From positions 62,001 through 126,000 of the forward strand of contig CAVQMC010000025.1 of NCBI GenBank assembly GCA_963713505.1: DNA of 64,000 bases, read 5' to 3'. A program made the translations under genes and the position numbers. Each line of letters starts with the position of its first letter. The first letter of the stretch is position 1. Origin of the DNA: CAVQMC01 sp963713505. Its GTDB lineage: Bacteria > Bacteroidota > Ignavibacteria > Ignavibacteriales > Ignavibacteriaceae. The notes under the pieces are model-generated. The model was not told the origin of the DNA and ran no database searches. It worked only from the letters and a program-made list of their open reading frames with translations. Below, one piece after another: positions 19,777-31,544 of the stretch.

Positions 19777-20307
19777 TTGAGGAATAATTTGAAATTTTTA
19801 ATAGTTATTTTTGCAGCTTTTGCTTTTTTATTAATATCCGGGAATAACTGCAGTTCAAAATCCGGCATTCTGTATGAATCGTCATTTGAACAAAATAATA
19901 ATGAATCTCTTGGACAATGGGAATCAAATAATAAAAAAGCATTTACAATTATAAAAGATTCGCCTAAAGAGGGTGGTGAATATTCATTAAAAGCTGAAAC
20001 TGTTTGGGGTCCGCCAACTAAAATATGGATTAAAATAACACCACCGGAAGGTACAAACATCTACAAACTTAGTTTCTGGGGTAAATATCAAAAGGTAAAA
20101 GGTAAAGCATGGATTGGAACTAATTTGGACAGCGCTTTTGCGACGAATCCGGTTATTGTTAATGATACCTTATGGCAGCAATATTCACAAGTTGATACAA
20201 TAACCACCGTCCATAATGAATATTTATATATAGTTTTAACCGGAGGTTTTTCGGAGTTATTATCCGGGGCGACTTATTTTGATTTAGTAAAATTAAAACT
20301 AGAATAA
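19777..20307 (+). CDS. Small lipoprotein with carbohydrate-binding-module-like domain
   Basis: 176 residues from a TTG start. Hydrophobic signal with a Cys at the end (SGNNCSSK) suggests a lipoprotein. The mature part looks like a beta-sandwich (EGGEYSLKAETVWGPPT, YKLSFWGKYQKVKG), as in CBM4/9-like domains, with no catalytic motif. Start uncertain, since a second TTG follows four codons later. Function unknown. Confidence 0.55.
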   Translation: MRNNLKFLIVIFAAFAFLLISGNNCSSKSGILYESSFEQNNNESLGQWESNNKKAFTIIKDSPKEGGEYSLKAETVWGPPTKIWIKITPPEGTNIYKLSFWGKYQKVKGKAWIGTNLDSAFATNPVIVNDTLWQQYSQVDTITTVHNEYLYIVLTGGFSELLSGATYFDLVKLKLE

Positions 20308-20310
20308 TAA

Positions 20311-20341
20311 AACCGGTTCAGAATAATATTTTGAACCGGTT
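20311..20341. terminator. Convergent bidirectional terminator
   Basis: Perfect 10-bp stem AACCGGTTCA/TGAACCGGTT between the lipoprotein gene (+) and the M28 peptidase gene (-), flanked by A- and T-rich bases. Confidence 0.75.
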
Positions 20342-20363
20342 ATAAGATTAACTTTTAGGAAGA

Positions 20364-22163
20364 TTATCTAGCTCCAAGTTCAACTTTAAATGTCATTTCT
20401 TCTCCGTCTCTCAAAACAACTACATCAACTATATCTCCGGGTACAAATTCCTTTAATGCATAAACATAATCATAAATATTTGTAATTTTTTTACCTCCAA
20501 AACTAATCATAATATCACCGCCTTTTAAACCTGCTTTTTGTGCGGGTCCTCCTTCACTAACTCCTGATAAACGAAAACCATCGACATTACTGGCATAATC
20601 CGGAATTGTCCCTACATAAACTTTCCAGCCGCCGACATTTTCCTGCTGTTTTCTGGGAACCAGAACATAGTCCGGTTTTCCAGTTTGTTCATCAATATCC
20701 ATTGAAACATCATAAACAAATTTTACTACTTTTTCTTCTCCGTTACTGTTTATTTTATCGGCATCATCAGTTGGTCTGTGGTAGTCCGGATGCGTTCCAG
20801 TGAAAAAGAATAATACCGGAATTTCTTTTCCATAAAATGAACTGTGATCACTTGGGCCATATCCATCATCATTAAATGTTAATTTGAAGTTATACTTGTT
20901 ATCTTTATTTAACAAATCTTTCCATTCTTTGGAGGTACCGGTACCATAGATGATTAATTGATTTTCATTATTTAATCTGCCGATCATGTCCATATTTATC
21001 ATAGTAACCATTAAAGAATCCGGAATAGGAGAATTATTTACGAAGTAAGCTGATCCAAGCAGTCCCAATTCTTCACCTGAAAAAGTAATAAAGACAATAC
21101 TTCTTTTTATTTTATCTTTTATCGAAGCAAACTTTTCAGCTAACTCAAGTACTCCGGTTGTCCCTGAAGCATTATCATCAGCGCCGTTATGAATTTGCGG
21201 TTCTTTCCCTCTATATAGAGAGCCAACTTGTCCCATTCCCAAATGATCGAAGTGTGCACCTATTACCAAATATTGATTTTTAAGAACCGGATCATTACCT
21301 TCCAGATATCCAGCAACGTTCCAGCTGGTTTTTTTGATTACTTCAATACCTGTGTTTAATTCTACAGAAACATTTTTAAACTCAAAAGATTTTGGTTCTT
21401 TTTCCTCGGTTATCTCTTTTTGGTAATCTGCAAAACTCATATTTTCTAATTTAAAAAGAGAATCTATAATTTCTCTTTTTACTTGAACAGCTCCAACATC
21501 TTTAATTGGAGCACCGCCGTCATATTTTAATTCAAATAATTTGTCTTCTTCAACATTTGGCTCATGTCCATTTACGAAAATAATACCGACAGCGCCTTTG
21601 TCCCTAGCCACAGTTGCTTTGTATCTAAATGATGAGAACTCATCAAATTTTGTATGAGGATTTTCATATTCCGGGTTATAACGCATTGCTACAACTATTT
21701 TTCCGGTAACGTCAATGCCTTTATAATCATCATATTTTAAATCGGGAGCGGAAATTCCATAACCAACAAAAACCAGCTTAGTATTTAAATTACTTTCACC
21801 GGAGAATGGTGCTGTAATATATTGATCTTTAAGAATTGGTTTTATTTCTTTTTCTTTTACCTTAAATGTTAGTGAATTATTTCCGGTTAATCCAACACCA
21901 GATATAAATGGGAATTCTTGAAAATATGAGTCGTTAAAGAAGGGTTTTAAAGAATAACTTTCGAATTCTTTTTTTATATATTCAGCAGCTTCATAACATT
22001 CCTTAGATCCTGTAAATCTGCCTTTCATTGCATCGGATGCTAGATAATTTATGTGAGCCTGTATTTCTTTTGCTGTAATTTCAGGATTGTTATCCTGCTG
22101 AGAAAAAATTGTACCAGCTGTTGTAACTAAGATTATTAATATACTTGTTAAATACTTTTTCAT
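20364..22163 (-). CDS. Secreted M28-family zinc aminopeptidase with PA and PDZ domains
   Basis: 599 residues with a signal peptide (about 1-21). Order: N-terminal segment, PA-like insert (about 130-230), M28 catalytic domain (about 285-490), C-terminal PDZ (about 510-599). Zinc-site residues seen: GAHFDHLG, HNGADDNASG, FSGEELGLLGS, NMDMIGR and GPSDHSSFY. Such enzymes trim N-terminal residues from peptides in the periplasm or outside the cell. The PDZ domain may bind peptide ends. Followed upstream on the same strand by the PD40 propeller gene 29 bp away. Confidence 0.93.
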   Translation of the reverse strand: MKKYLTSILIILVTTAGTIFSQQDNNPEITAKEIQAHINYLASDAMKGRFTGSKECYEAAEYIKKEFESYSLKPFFNDSYFQEFPFISGVGLTGNNSLTFKVKEKEIKPILKDQYITAPFSGESNLNTKLVFVGYGISAPDLKYDDYKGIDVTGKIVVAMRYNPEYENPHTKFDEFSSFRYKATVARDKGAVGIIFVNGHEPNVEEDKLFELKYDGGAPIKDVGAVQVKREIIDSLFKLENMSFADYQKEITEEKEPKSFEFKNVSVELNTGIEVIKKTSWNVAGYLEGNDPVLKNQYLVIGAHFDHLGMGQVGSLYRGKEPQIHNGADDNASGTTGVLELAEKFASIKDKIKRSIVFITFSGEELGLLGSAYFVNNSPIPDSLMVTMINMDMIGRLNNENQLIIYGTGTSKEWKDLLNKDNKYNFKLTFNDDGYGPSDHSSFYGKEIPVLFFFTGTHPDYHRPTDDADKINSNGEEKVVKFVYDVSMDIDEQTGKPDYVLVPRKQQENVGGWKVYVGTIPDYASNVDGFRLSGVSEGGPAQKAGLKGGDIMISFGGKKITNIYDYVYALKEFVPGDIVDVVVLRDGEEMTFKVELGAR

Positions 22164-22192
22164 AAAAACCCCTTATTTAACTATTTAGAAAA

Positions 22193-23242
22193 TTATTCAA
22201 CCCAGTCAGCTACAAAAATATTTGTATCTCCCGGTTTTTTATTAAATCTATTTGATGCGAAAACTAGTTTTTTACCATCCCTAGTAAACATAGGAAAACC
22301 ATCAAAAGTTTTATTGAATGTAATTTGTTCCAAGCCTGTTCCGTCAATGTTAATTATGTATAAATCGAAATCTCTTCCGTTATCGCTATTAATATTTGAT
22401 GAAAAGATTATCTTTTTACCATTAGGATGAAAAAAAGGAGCGAAACTTGCTTTACCGAAATTTGTAATTTGTTTGGAATTTTTTCCGTCGGCATCCATAA
22501 CATATAATTCCAACGCAGTTGGACGAACATACCCGTTTTCAACTAGATCATTATAGTCAGCTATTTCTTCCGGTGTAACAGGATTACTTGCTCTGTATAC
22601 AATTTTAGTTCCATCTAAAGAAAAAAACGGTCCGCCGTCGTATCCTTTATGATGCGTCAACCGTGTCTGATTGCTTCCATCCAAGTTCATAGTATAAATT
22701 TCAGGATCACCATCTCTCATTGAAGTGAAAACTATTTTATCACCCAACGGAGAAACAGTTCCTTCTGCATCATATCCCGGAGTATTTGTTAGTTGTTTTA
22801 AGTTTGAACCATCCGGATTTGCTTCAAAAATATCAAAAGTATCATAAAGCTTCCAAACATAACCTTTTGATCTATCAGGTGGAGGAGGACAGTTTTTATC
22901 GGCTAAAAATGTGGTAGCATAAATTATTGCCGTATCTCCTGGAAGAAAATATGAACATGTTGTTTTACCTTCGCCGTTAGAAACCATTTTTTTACCGGTT
23001 CCGTCAAGATTCATTGTAAATATCTGATCACAATCAATATTTCCATGAGTAGTTTGATAAATCAGTTTCTTTTCGTCAAATGATAAATATGCTTCTGCAT
23101 TTTCACCTTCATCGGTTAACATTCTAATATTTTTTAAATGTTTTTCTCCCGGAAATTTTAATGAATCGGAAAAGGTTTGTGAAAATGCAGGAATCTGGGA
23201 AAATAAATAAATAATAAAAATATATGGCAGGTTTTTAATCAT
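22193..23242 (-). CDS. Secreted TolB-like PD40 beta-propeller protein
   Basis: 349 residues with a signal peptide ending near PAFSQ. It has repeated PD40/WD40-like units, each with a DGT/DGS-K turn (SLDGTKIVYRAS, HPNGKKIIFSSN, TRDGKKLVFASN and others), giving a six-bladed propeller. No catalytic motif. In same-strand order with the M28 peptidase, it may help peptide or protein handling in the envelope. Function inferred only from fold. Confidence 0.8.
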   Translation of the reverse strand: MIKNLPYIFIIYLFSQIPAFSQTFSDSLKFPGEKHLKNIRMLTDEGENAEAYLSFDEKKLIYQTTHGNIDCDQIFTMNLDGTGKKMVSNGEGKTTCSYFLPGDTAIIYATTFLADKNCPPPPDRSKGYVWKLYDTFDIFEANPDGSNLKQLTNTPGYDAEGTVSPLGDKIVFTSMRDGDPEIYTMNLDGSNQTRLTHHKGYDGGPFFSLDGTKIVYRASNPVTPEEIADYNDLVENGYVRPTALELYVMDADGKNSKQITNFGKASFAPFFHPNGKKIIFSSNINSDNGRDFDLYIINIDGTGLEQITFNKTFDGFPMFTRDGKKLVFASNRFNKKPGDTNIFVADWVE

Positions 23243-23300
23243 GTTCCTCTTTTGATTTGTTATTTAAACAATACTTAAAATTTGATAAAAAAAATATGTT

Positions 23301-24020
23301 TTAATCAGGTACATGGACTAAGAAATATTCTTTAGCACTTTCTCCAATCATTTTTGCTTCGCTGATTGTCATGTGCATTTCATCAGGTGTTTCATCTTCA
23401 TGACCGGCTTCAATGACGGCTAAATCAGAATCTTTTGCATTTTTAACCAGATCATCGCAAAATGCTGTATCACCGCCGTAACAAATTTTTAAACCGTTAA
23501 AAGTAAACTTATACCCAATTGCAGGCACCTGCCTTGTAGTTACACCATCATGAAGAAATTCCTTATGTACAACCGGAAATGGTTTTACCGTAACTTTTTT
23601 TACTCCGAAACTTCTGCTGTTATCAATTTTTTTCAAATTAATTTTATATGGGAGAGAGGAAGAGTAAACTTTCAGAAAAGCATTGTATATACTTTCAATT
23701 TCAACACAGCCTTTTGGATAGTGGATTGACAAAGGAGATTTTTTATTCATTACCCTCATATAAGTCAAAAGTGACCAAACTCCACCAACATGATCGTGAT
23801 GACCGTGAGTTATAAAAACATCAGAAATATTTAAAATCTCGGAAGTTCCTATTTCATCATTTAAATCCCTTAAAATTCCATCTCCCGGATCAACCACAAA
23901 ATGATGGTCTTTTGCCTTTAATAAAATTCCGGTTGCTATGTTGGGTATGGAACAGAAAATTTTAAGTGAAAAGTCTTTCTTTTCCCAAAACAGTGGATAT
24001 TTTTGTTTGGACATAAGCAT
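23301..24020 (-). CDS. Metallo-beta-lactamase fold hydrolase (ribonuclease Z-like)
   Basis: 239 residues. The zinc motif FITHGHHDHVGG (HxHxDH), the second-shell GGDTAFCDD and an EAGHED segment match the RNase Z/ElaC-like MBL branch, though the protein is shorter than true RNase Z (about 300) and may act on another phosphodiester. Start taken at 24020; an alternative Met at residue 3 is possible. Lies 28 bp after fur on the same strand. Confidence 0.85.
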   Translation of the reverse strand: MLMSKQKYPLFWEKKDFSLKIFCSIPNIATGILLKAKDHHFVVDPGDGILRDLNDEIGTSEILNISDVFITHGHHDHVGGVWSLLTYMRVMNKKSPLSIHYPKGCVEIESIYNAFLKVYSSSLPYKINLKKIDNSRSFGVKKVTVKPFPVVHKEFLHDGVTTRQVPAIGYKFTFNGLKICYGGDTAFCDDLVKNAKDSDLAVIEAGHEDETPDEMHMTISEAKMIGESAKEYFLVHVPD

Positions 24021-24048
24021 TTAAGTTTATCGAAATAATAAATAAAAT

Positions 24049-24504
24049 TTATCTGTTTTTAAAATATTTACAATTCTTAATATTTTTACATCTGGCAAAA
24101 ATATTGAATGAATAACTTTCAAAATTAAAACCTAGTTCTTCACTTATTTCTATCGGGAGCTGTTTTACTTTAGAATTTGTAAATTCTACAATCCGTCCGC
24201 AATCCATACATATTAGATGATCATGACTTTGTTTTTTAAAACTGCTTTCATAGCGGGTCATATTATCGCCGAAGTTTCTTTTACTAAGCAGGTCGCATTG
24301 AACAAGTAATTCTAAAGTTTTATAAACGGTGGCTCTTGAAACACGTGATTTTCTATTTTTCATTAAAATATACAAATCATCAGCACCAAAATGACCTTCA
24401 TATTCTAAAGCTGCATCAAGAACTTCAAACCGTTCAGGTGTAATTCTATTTTTTTCTCTTTTGAGAAATCCTCTAAAAATTTCCGTTGCTTGTTGATGTT
24501 TCAA
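24049..24504 (-). CDS. Fur-family metal-responsive transcriptional regulator
   Basis: 151 residues: winged helix (RITPERFEVLDAALE, SRATVYKTLELL) followed by the dimerisation domain with HDHLICMDCGRIVEF and a C-terminal CKNIKNC zinc motif. Fur proteins repress iron-uptake genes when iron is plentiful; Zur, PerR and Nur paralogues are similar. Its position just downstream of feoAB on the same strand favours an iron role (inference). Confidence 0.92.
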   Translation of the reverse strand: MKHQQATEIFRGFLKREKNRITPERFEVLDAALEYEGHFGADDLYILMKNRKSRVSRATVYKTLELLVQCDLLSKRNFGDNMTRYESSFKKQSHDHLICMDCGRIVEFTNSKVKQLPIEISEELGFNFESYSFNIFARCKNIKNCKYFKNR

Positions 24505-24615
24505 TTTTAATTTATCTCTTATAATTATTTAACACTAAAATATAATAACTAATTATTTATAGCAATAAAATGTTATAACTTGTTGAGAATTCAAAATGAT
24601 ATGAAAATTGGAGAA

Positions 24616-26656
24616 TTATCCCAGTCCAAACGCTTTTAAAATATTTACGGTAAAAAATGTTAAAATATAAGCAGAACCCGTAAATATTATGAGCTGCAAA
24701 ATGGGTATTCTCCATCCGCCTGTTTCTTTTTTAGATACTGCTACAGTGGATAAACACTGCAAAGCAAAAATAAAGAATACTATTAATCCCGTAATAGTTG
24801 CCGGAGTAAATAAATTTTGATCGGTCCCTTCGATTTTAGCTTTTCGCATAGCTTGAATCATAGATTCCTGTAAAGTTGAGTTATCACTTGTAACTTTAAA
24901 AATTAAAGCTAAAGAACTTACAAAAACTTCACGAGCTGTAAATGCCGCGATTAAAGAAACTCCAACTCTCCAATCCATTCCTAAAGGCCGCATTACAGGT
25001 TGAATAAGTTTACCAAGATCAGCAGCATATGATTCCGATAATCTTTCAGCATTTTGTTTTGTCATGACTTCTTGCTGCGTTAAACCTGTTGTATCAATTT
25101 TGGGATTATAATTTGGAAAATATGTTAAAAACCAAAGTACAATTGAGAAAGTAAGAATAATTGGCCCTGCTTTTCTTAAATATATTTTCGAGCTGGTATA
25201 AGTATTGCTTAATGTAACACTTAATTTTGGAATTCTATATGTCGGCAGTTCCAATATAAAAGAGCTGGAGTCATTTTCTCTTATTAATTTTGTTTTGAAC
25301 TTATTAACAACCGATGCAACTAGTATTGAACTAATTATACTTGTAATATAAATTGCAGCTAACGCTAATCCGCCGATCCATGATTTGCCGGCAGGAAGTA
25401 AAAAAGCAATTAACAAAGCATAAACCGGAAGCCTTGCACTGCAGCTCATTAAAGGTATAATAAAAATTGTAAGTAGTCTTTCTCTTTTGTTTGGAATTGT
25501 TCTAGATGCCATTATTGCCGGAATAGCACAAGCAAATCCGGATAACATAGGAACGAAGGACTTGCCGTTTAATCCGATTTTCGAAAGTGGTTTATCAATT
25601 AACATTGCACCTCTTGCTAAATAACCTGTGTCTTCAAGAAGTCCAAGAATTAAAAATAAAATGGCAATTTGAGGAACAAAAACCATAACAGAACCTGTTC
25701 CGCTAATTATTCCATTAGAAACAAAATCTCCAAACCAATTATTGCCTAACAATACCGATGCTTGAAATGATAAAAATCCAAATAAGTCATCGACTAATTC
25801 CATTAATGGTTCTGCCAGCCAGAATATTGAGGTGAAAGTGATAGACATTATTAAAAAGAATGAAATAATTCCCCAGAATCGGTGAAGTAAAATTCTATCA
25901 ATCTTAAGTGTTTTTTTGTCTACTGTATGAATACCTTTTCTTAAAACGGGATCAACGATATTAAAAGATTTATTTACTTTTGATAAATCAATATTTTGTC
26001 CTGTACCATTCTTATGAACAATAACTTTATTTTCAACTTCACTTATTTCTTTATAAGTTTTAATTAAATCCTGATTATCTTTATAATCAGAAAAGGGGAC
26101 AGGTTCTTTTTTATCCATGGAATTTTGAAGTGATAAATTTTCTGAAACTGTTTTTATTAACTCAGAAGTTCCAGTTCCTGTTCTTCCGTCAACTTTTATT
26201 GCTTTACAGCCTATCAACATTTCCAATTTCTTGTAAATCGATATCAAAACCTTTTCGATTTAAAATATCACACATTGTTAAAGCTATAACTACGTTGAAT
26301 TCGGATTGAATCATTTGTTTAGCTAATAACAAATGACGGGAGAGCTGACTAGCATCAATTGTTACAATTACAATATCCGGAGTTCCTAATTCCGGGTGTT
26401 TGAATAAAGCATTTATGGAAACTTTTTCATCAGGCGAACTTGGAATTAAACTTATGATTCCTGGAGAATCTAAAATTTTAGCATTTAAATTAAACTTATT
26501 TAACAGCTTACTAACGGAGTATTCCACTGTAGCGCCAGGGTAGTTAACAGTTTTATAATTCTGTCCGCTAAGGTAGTTAAAAAGAGTTGTTTTCCCCGAG
26601 TTAGGCGGACCTACTAAGGTTATTAGCGGGACCGTTTCTATTGTTTGCGAATTCAT
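24616..26656 (-). CDS. feoB: Ferrous iron transporter FeoB (frameshifted)
   Basis: Cytoplasmic-membrane Fe(II) importer. The N-terminal G domain has the P-loop GPPNSGKTTLFN, the DSPG segment and the nucleotide-specificity segment TMCD. The frame breaks near 26216-26222 (after DLQEIGN), and the rest (GCKAIKVDGRTGTG) continues in another frame to 24616 through the gated membrane domain with FVPMLSGFACAIPAIMASRT and the SCSARLPVY repeat. Joined length is about 680 residues, normal for FeoB. Its start overlaps feoA by 4 bp. Confidence 0.94.
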
Positions 26657-26874
26657 GAAACTTTTATACAGATTGCCTCATTTTTCCGTATTGCTATTAC
26701 CGTGCCTCTAACTGAAAATGCAATCGGATCATTGAAAACCGAACTGGTTACTAATTCTATTTCTTCACCAGGGGTAAATCCTACTTCTAATATTCTTCTA
26801 GATGAAGGATGAGAAGAATCAACGTCATTTATAATTACTTTTTCGCCGTATTTTAAGTCTGCTGCTGTTTTCAT
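26653..26874 (-). CDS. feoA: FeoA-family ferrous iron transport protein
   Basis: 73-residue SH3-like protein (ILEVGFTPGEEIELV, DPIAFSVRGTVIAIRKNEA), typical FeoA length. It acts as a small cytoplasmic partner of FeoB. First gene of the feoAB unit, with a 4-bp stop/start overlap with feoB. A short palindrome sits about 30 bp upstream (26906-26918). Confidence 0.93.
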   Translation of the reverse strand: MKTAADLKYGEKVIINDVDSSHPSSRRILEVGFTPGEEIELVTSSVFNDPIAFSVRGTVIAIRKNEAICIKVS

Positions 26875-26905
26875 TTTTTATCTCTATTAAAATCTGCAAG
26901 TTATT

Positions 26906-26918
26906 TAGATTTAGTCTA
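26906..26918. promoter_or_regulatory. Possible metal-regulator operator upstream of feoAB
   Basis: The inverted repeat TAGATTTAGTCTA (TAGA and TCTA around a 5-base centre) lies 32 bp before feoA, in a position suitable for repressor binding. It only loosely resembles Fur or DtxR/MntR sites. The assignment is inference. Confidence 0.3.
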
Positions 26919-27173
26919 CATAAAAATAAGGCCATTGTTATCGAATGTCAAGAAAATTAATTTCCCCTCACAATATTTTTCCCGGTGGTACTTTAATATT
27001 AAAAATTTTCAGCGATAATGGATATAACCGGTTTTATGTTAAATGCAATTATTTGGCACTTATGAATAATTCCATTTAAGAATAAAAAAAGTGCTCTTAA
27101 TTTAAGAATAATTATTTATTTCTTATAAAATTCGTATTTTAATTAAATTTTAAAAAATAAATTTTGCTTTTTT

Positions 27174-29208
27174 ATGGATTTCCCTGACGAAAAAATTTTA
27201 AGCTATCAATCCTTTCTAGATTCGCTAAATACCCGTAGTATTGTTTTTAGTAATTCCGATAAAATTGTCTACCGTTACAATCATGTGGATAATAAATATG
27301 ATTATATGAGTTCGGGAATTACCAGAATGACCGGTTATACGGTTGAAGATTTGAATAAAAAAGGATTGAAGGGAATTATAAAAAGAATAATAGTTGATAA
27401 TAAAGATAGTTTTGAAATTAATACCGGATCAAATAAAAAAGAAATTGTTGAAGAATACTTTGCCAAATATCAGGTAAAAACTAAAAGCGGTGAACTGAAA
27501 TGGCTGGAAGATAATTCTTTTATAACTTTTGGAAAAGATAAAAATAGGCTCTTCAGTATTGGTATAATGAGGGATATAACTTCATTTCATAATTTTATCG
27601 ATGAACTGCATGATGAAAAGAAAAAGTTGAATGAACTGCTTGATTTAGCAGAAGTTATATTTATTGCATTAGATAAGAATAAAAAAGTAAAGTTTATTAA
27701 ATCTTAAAGGATGCCATATTTTAGGTTATGAAAGAAATGAAATAATAGGTAAAAATTGGTTCGATAATTTTATCCCAGTTAATAAACGTGAGGAATTGTT
27801 AAAAAATTTCAATTCAAGTTTTAAAAATTGGATTGATCCCCTGGAATTTTATGAAAATCCTGTATTAACAAAATCTGGTGAAGAAAGAATAATAAGCTGG
27901 AGAAATTCAGTAATTAAAGATGAAAAAGGTCATATAAATTATTTCATTAGTTCCGGTGAAGATATTACATTCGGTAAAAAGCAGGAAAAAATACAGCACT
28001 TAATTTCACAAATTCTTGAATATACAAATTCCGAAAGCAATTTAGATGAATTATTTAAGTTTATTCATGTTTCGGTAAAAAAATTAATGCCTGCGGAAAA
28101 TTTTTATATTGCCTTATATGATAAAGAGTCCAACCTTATTCATTTTCCATATTTTATTGATGAAATAGAAAATGAAGCTCCGCCTAAAAGATTTGGAAGA
28201 GGATTAACCGAATATATTTTAAGAACCGGTGAATCTTTGTTATGCGATAAAGAAAAAGATAATGAACTTGTAGAATCCGGCGAAACGGAAATAATGGGCG
28301 CTCAGTCTGCTATATGGCTTGGTGTTCCCTTGAAGATTCAAGAAAGTACAATTGGAGTAATAGCAGTTCAAGATTATAGCAACGAAAAAACTTACGGCGA
28401 AAGAGAAAAAGAAATTCTGGAAGTTATTTCTTATCCCATTTCCAGAGCTATAGAAAGAAAAAGAGTTCAGCAGGAAAGAGACGAATTAATTGAAAAATTA
28501 AAGGAACTGGTTGCTTCAAAAGATAAATTATTTTCACTAATATCTCATGATTTAAGAAGTCCTTTTAATTCCTTGCTTGGCTTTTCCGAAATATTAACAA
28601 CAGAATATGATAGTTTAACTGATGAAGAAATAAAAGAATATTTGAATGTTATTTATGAAGCTTCTAAAAACTTATACGGTATGACAACGAATCTTTTACA
28701 ATATTCTCGTTTTCAAATGGGAAGATTTGACTTCAAACCAGTTAAACTAAATTTAAAGAAAGTTATTAATAACAATATAAAACTTCTTAAAGGAAATATT
28801 CTTAAAAAGCAGTTAAATGTTTTAACAGACCTTGATGTATCACCCCAAATTTTTGCAGATGAAGATATGATAAATTCTGCAATTCAAAATCTGCTTTCCA
28901 ATGCAATCAAGTTTACAAATCGCGGCGGCGATATAAAAATCTCGCTGGAAATAATTAATTTCTTCGATAAACCTACTCAGGTAGAAATAAAGATTGAAGA
29001 TTCAGGAGTTGGTATTTCTAAAGAAGACCTGGAAAAAATTTCGAAGAATCAAATGTTTTCTACTTCCGGAACAGACCGCGAATATGGAACCGGTTTAGGA
29101 TTATTACTGGTCAAAGAATTTATTGAAAAAAATCGCGGATCGATGAAAATTTCAAGCAAATTAAATCAGGGGACAACAATTCTTTTTAGACTTCCGATTT
29201 CCGAATAA
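27174..29208 (+). CDS. PAS-PAS-GAF sensor histidine kinase (frameshifted)
   Basis: Frame one (27174-27707) has a PAS domain with TGYTVEDLNK and a PAC segment. After a break near 27701-27708 the second frame gives a further PAS (KGCHILGYERNEIIGKNWF), a GAF domain, the dimerisation/phosphoacceptor helix LISHDLRSPFNSLLGFSE (His in SHDLR) and an HATPase domain (NLLSNAIKFTN, EDSGVGIS, GTGLGLLLVKEF). Joined length is about 678 residues. No transmembrane helix is seen, so it is a cytosolic sensor. Signal unknown. It precedes a second kinase and a receiver protein. Confidence 0.88.
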
Positions 29209-29359
29209 AAATTTGATTGAACTTATTACTTCTGACATATATTTTTCTTATTATTATATGTAACATATATTGTATGAGGGGAAATTAAAAGCCGATGCTT
29301 CTGCTAAATACTTTTTCTAGTCGATTATATAAAAATATTTTAAAGGTTAGGAAGAGTTA

Positions 29360-31526
29360 ATGACTTTTCTAAACAAGATTAAAAATAAAATAAAATTTAA
29401 TTTACCTCCGATTAAAATCGCTTTAATTTATTTAGTAATCGGAATCGGGTGGATTATATTTTCTGATCTTGCAATTCTTAACTTATCAAAAAATCAAATA
29501 TCCGAATTTGCCGATTTCCAGGAAATAAAAGGAATTGCTTACGTTTTAATTACGTGCATAATCCTATATGTACTAATCAGAAATAATTTTAAAAAAATTA
29601 ATGAAACAAATAAAAAATTAACTGTTAATGAAGAAAGGTATAAAACATTTCTTCAACAAAGCAATGAAGGTATTTTTAGAATTGAACTTGAACAGCCGGT
29701 TAATATAAATGAAGATAAAGAAATTCAAATTATAAAAATAAAAAATAATCTTTATTTAGCCGAATGTAATAATGTATTTGCGCAATATTACGGCCTTAAA
29801 AAGAATACAGAATTAATCGGATATAAACTGAACGATTTTATTAAAAATTCAAATAGAAACTTTGATTTATTGATAAATAAATTTATTGATAATAATTATC
29901 AATTGAATGAACACGAAACATTTAAAAATGATAAAAATGGTAATCCTCAATATTTTAAAAATAATATAATCGGAATAATTGATAATAATCGACTTATAAG
30001 AGCGTGGGGAGTTACCAGGGATATTACTGAGTTAAAGAAAACCGAATTAGCACTTGCTGAAAGTGAAGAATTATACAGAACTGTGGTGCAGAGCTTAAAC
30101 GAAGGATTGTTAATAACAGATGTAAATGACAAAATCCTTTTTGCAAGCAGAAGTATGACAAAAATTACAGGATATGAATTAAATGAATTAGTCGGAAAAA
30201 TAGGTTATGAAATATTTTTTGATCAGAAGGACTGGGAGTTTATTCTGAATAAAAATAAGAACCGATATCAAGATCTGGCGGAAGTTTATGAATTGGAGAT
30301 GAACAGAAAAGATGGAAGAAAAATATGGGTAAGTATTCATGGTGCACCCTACAGAAACAGTAAAGGAGAAATTATTGGAACTGTTGGTTTGATTACCGAT
30401 ATTACTGAAACCAAAAAAAATAGAACGATTAATAAAAGAAAGTGAAGAGAAATATAGATCTGTTGTAAACAGTGTCAGGGAAGTTATTTTTCAAACAGAT
30501 GACACCGGGAAAATAATTTTTGTAAATCCTTATTTTTTGGAAATTTCCGGATATAAAATCAGTGAGGTAATTGCTCATTCTTTTACGGATTTTATTTATG
30601 AGATTGATAAAAAAAGAATCCTTGATGAATTTGTTTCTTTAATTTATGGTGATAAAGAATATCTTCGAGAAGAATCACGAATAATCAAAAAAAATAATGA
30701 AGTAAGATGGGTTGAAATAAATGCAAGACTTTCATTGAATGATGAAGGAAATATTAAGGGTATTTCCGGAACTCTAAGCGATATCCATGAAAGAAAAATA
30801 GCTGCGGAAGAATTGATAATTGCAAAAGATAAAGCTGAAGAATCAGACAAACTAAAATCTACTTTTCTTGCTCAAGTATCTCACGAAATTAGAACTCCTT
30901 TAAATATTATTCTAAGCTATAATTCATTAATAAAAGATGAAATTAAACATATTTTTACTCAAGAGCTTGAAGAATCATTTGATTCAATAGAGAAAGGCGG
31001 CAGAAGATTATTAAGAACTATGGACTTAATTCTTAATATGTCAATGGTGCAAACAGGCGGTTATAAGTTAAATATTACAAATATAAATCTAGAATATATT
31101 ATAAAACAGTTGCTGCTTGAATTTAAACATGTTGCGGAAGAAAAGAATATTAAATTGAATTTTAATAAAAACGGCGATGAATGCTTTATTAAAGCAGATG
31201 AATATACAATAACTCAAGCATTTCAAAATCTGCTCGATAATGCAATTAAATTTACAGAAAATGGAAAAGTTGAAATTTGTATAAAACCGGATGTAAATGG
31301 TATAACCGAAGTTGATATTGAAGATACCGGCATAGGAATAAGCAAAGATTATCTGCCTAAAATATTTGAACCTTTCACTCAGGAAGAAATCGGTTACTCC
31401 AGGAAATATGAAGGTAACGGTCTTGGACTTGCCTTGACCAAGAAGTATCTTGAATTAAATAATGCTGAAATAATTGTTAATAGCACCAAAGGTAAAGGAA
31501 CGAAATTTAATATTAGATTTAACTGA
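29360..31526 (+). CDS. Membrane-bound multi-PAS sensor histidine kinase (frameshifted)
   Basis: Two N-terminal transmembrane helices (about 16-36 and 52-75), then three PAS domains, a HisKA helix (QVSHEIRTPLNIILSYN) and HATPase (NLLDNAIKFTENGK, EDTGIGIS, GNGLGLALTKK). The frame breaks at the A8 run 30413-30420; with seven As the protein continues ETKKIERLIKESEEKYRS into the third PAS. Joined length is about 722 residues. The receiver gene starts 18 bp after the stop, so it is the likely cognate partner. Confidence 0.9.
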
Positions 31527-31544
31527 AGTTTTTAGGGGGTTAAT

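Noticed and set aside
30413..30420. Programmed frameshift at the A8 run in the histidine kinase
   Set aside because: No downstream stem or ribosome-stalling motif is evident, and similar breaks occur in many unrelated genes here, so an assembly indel is simpler.
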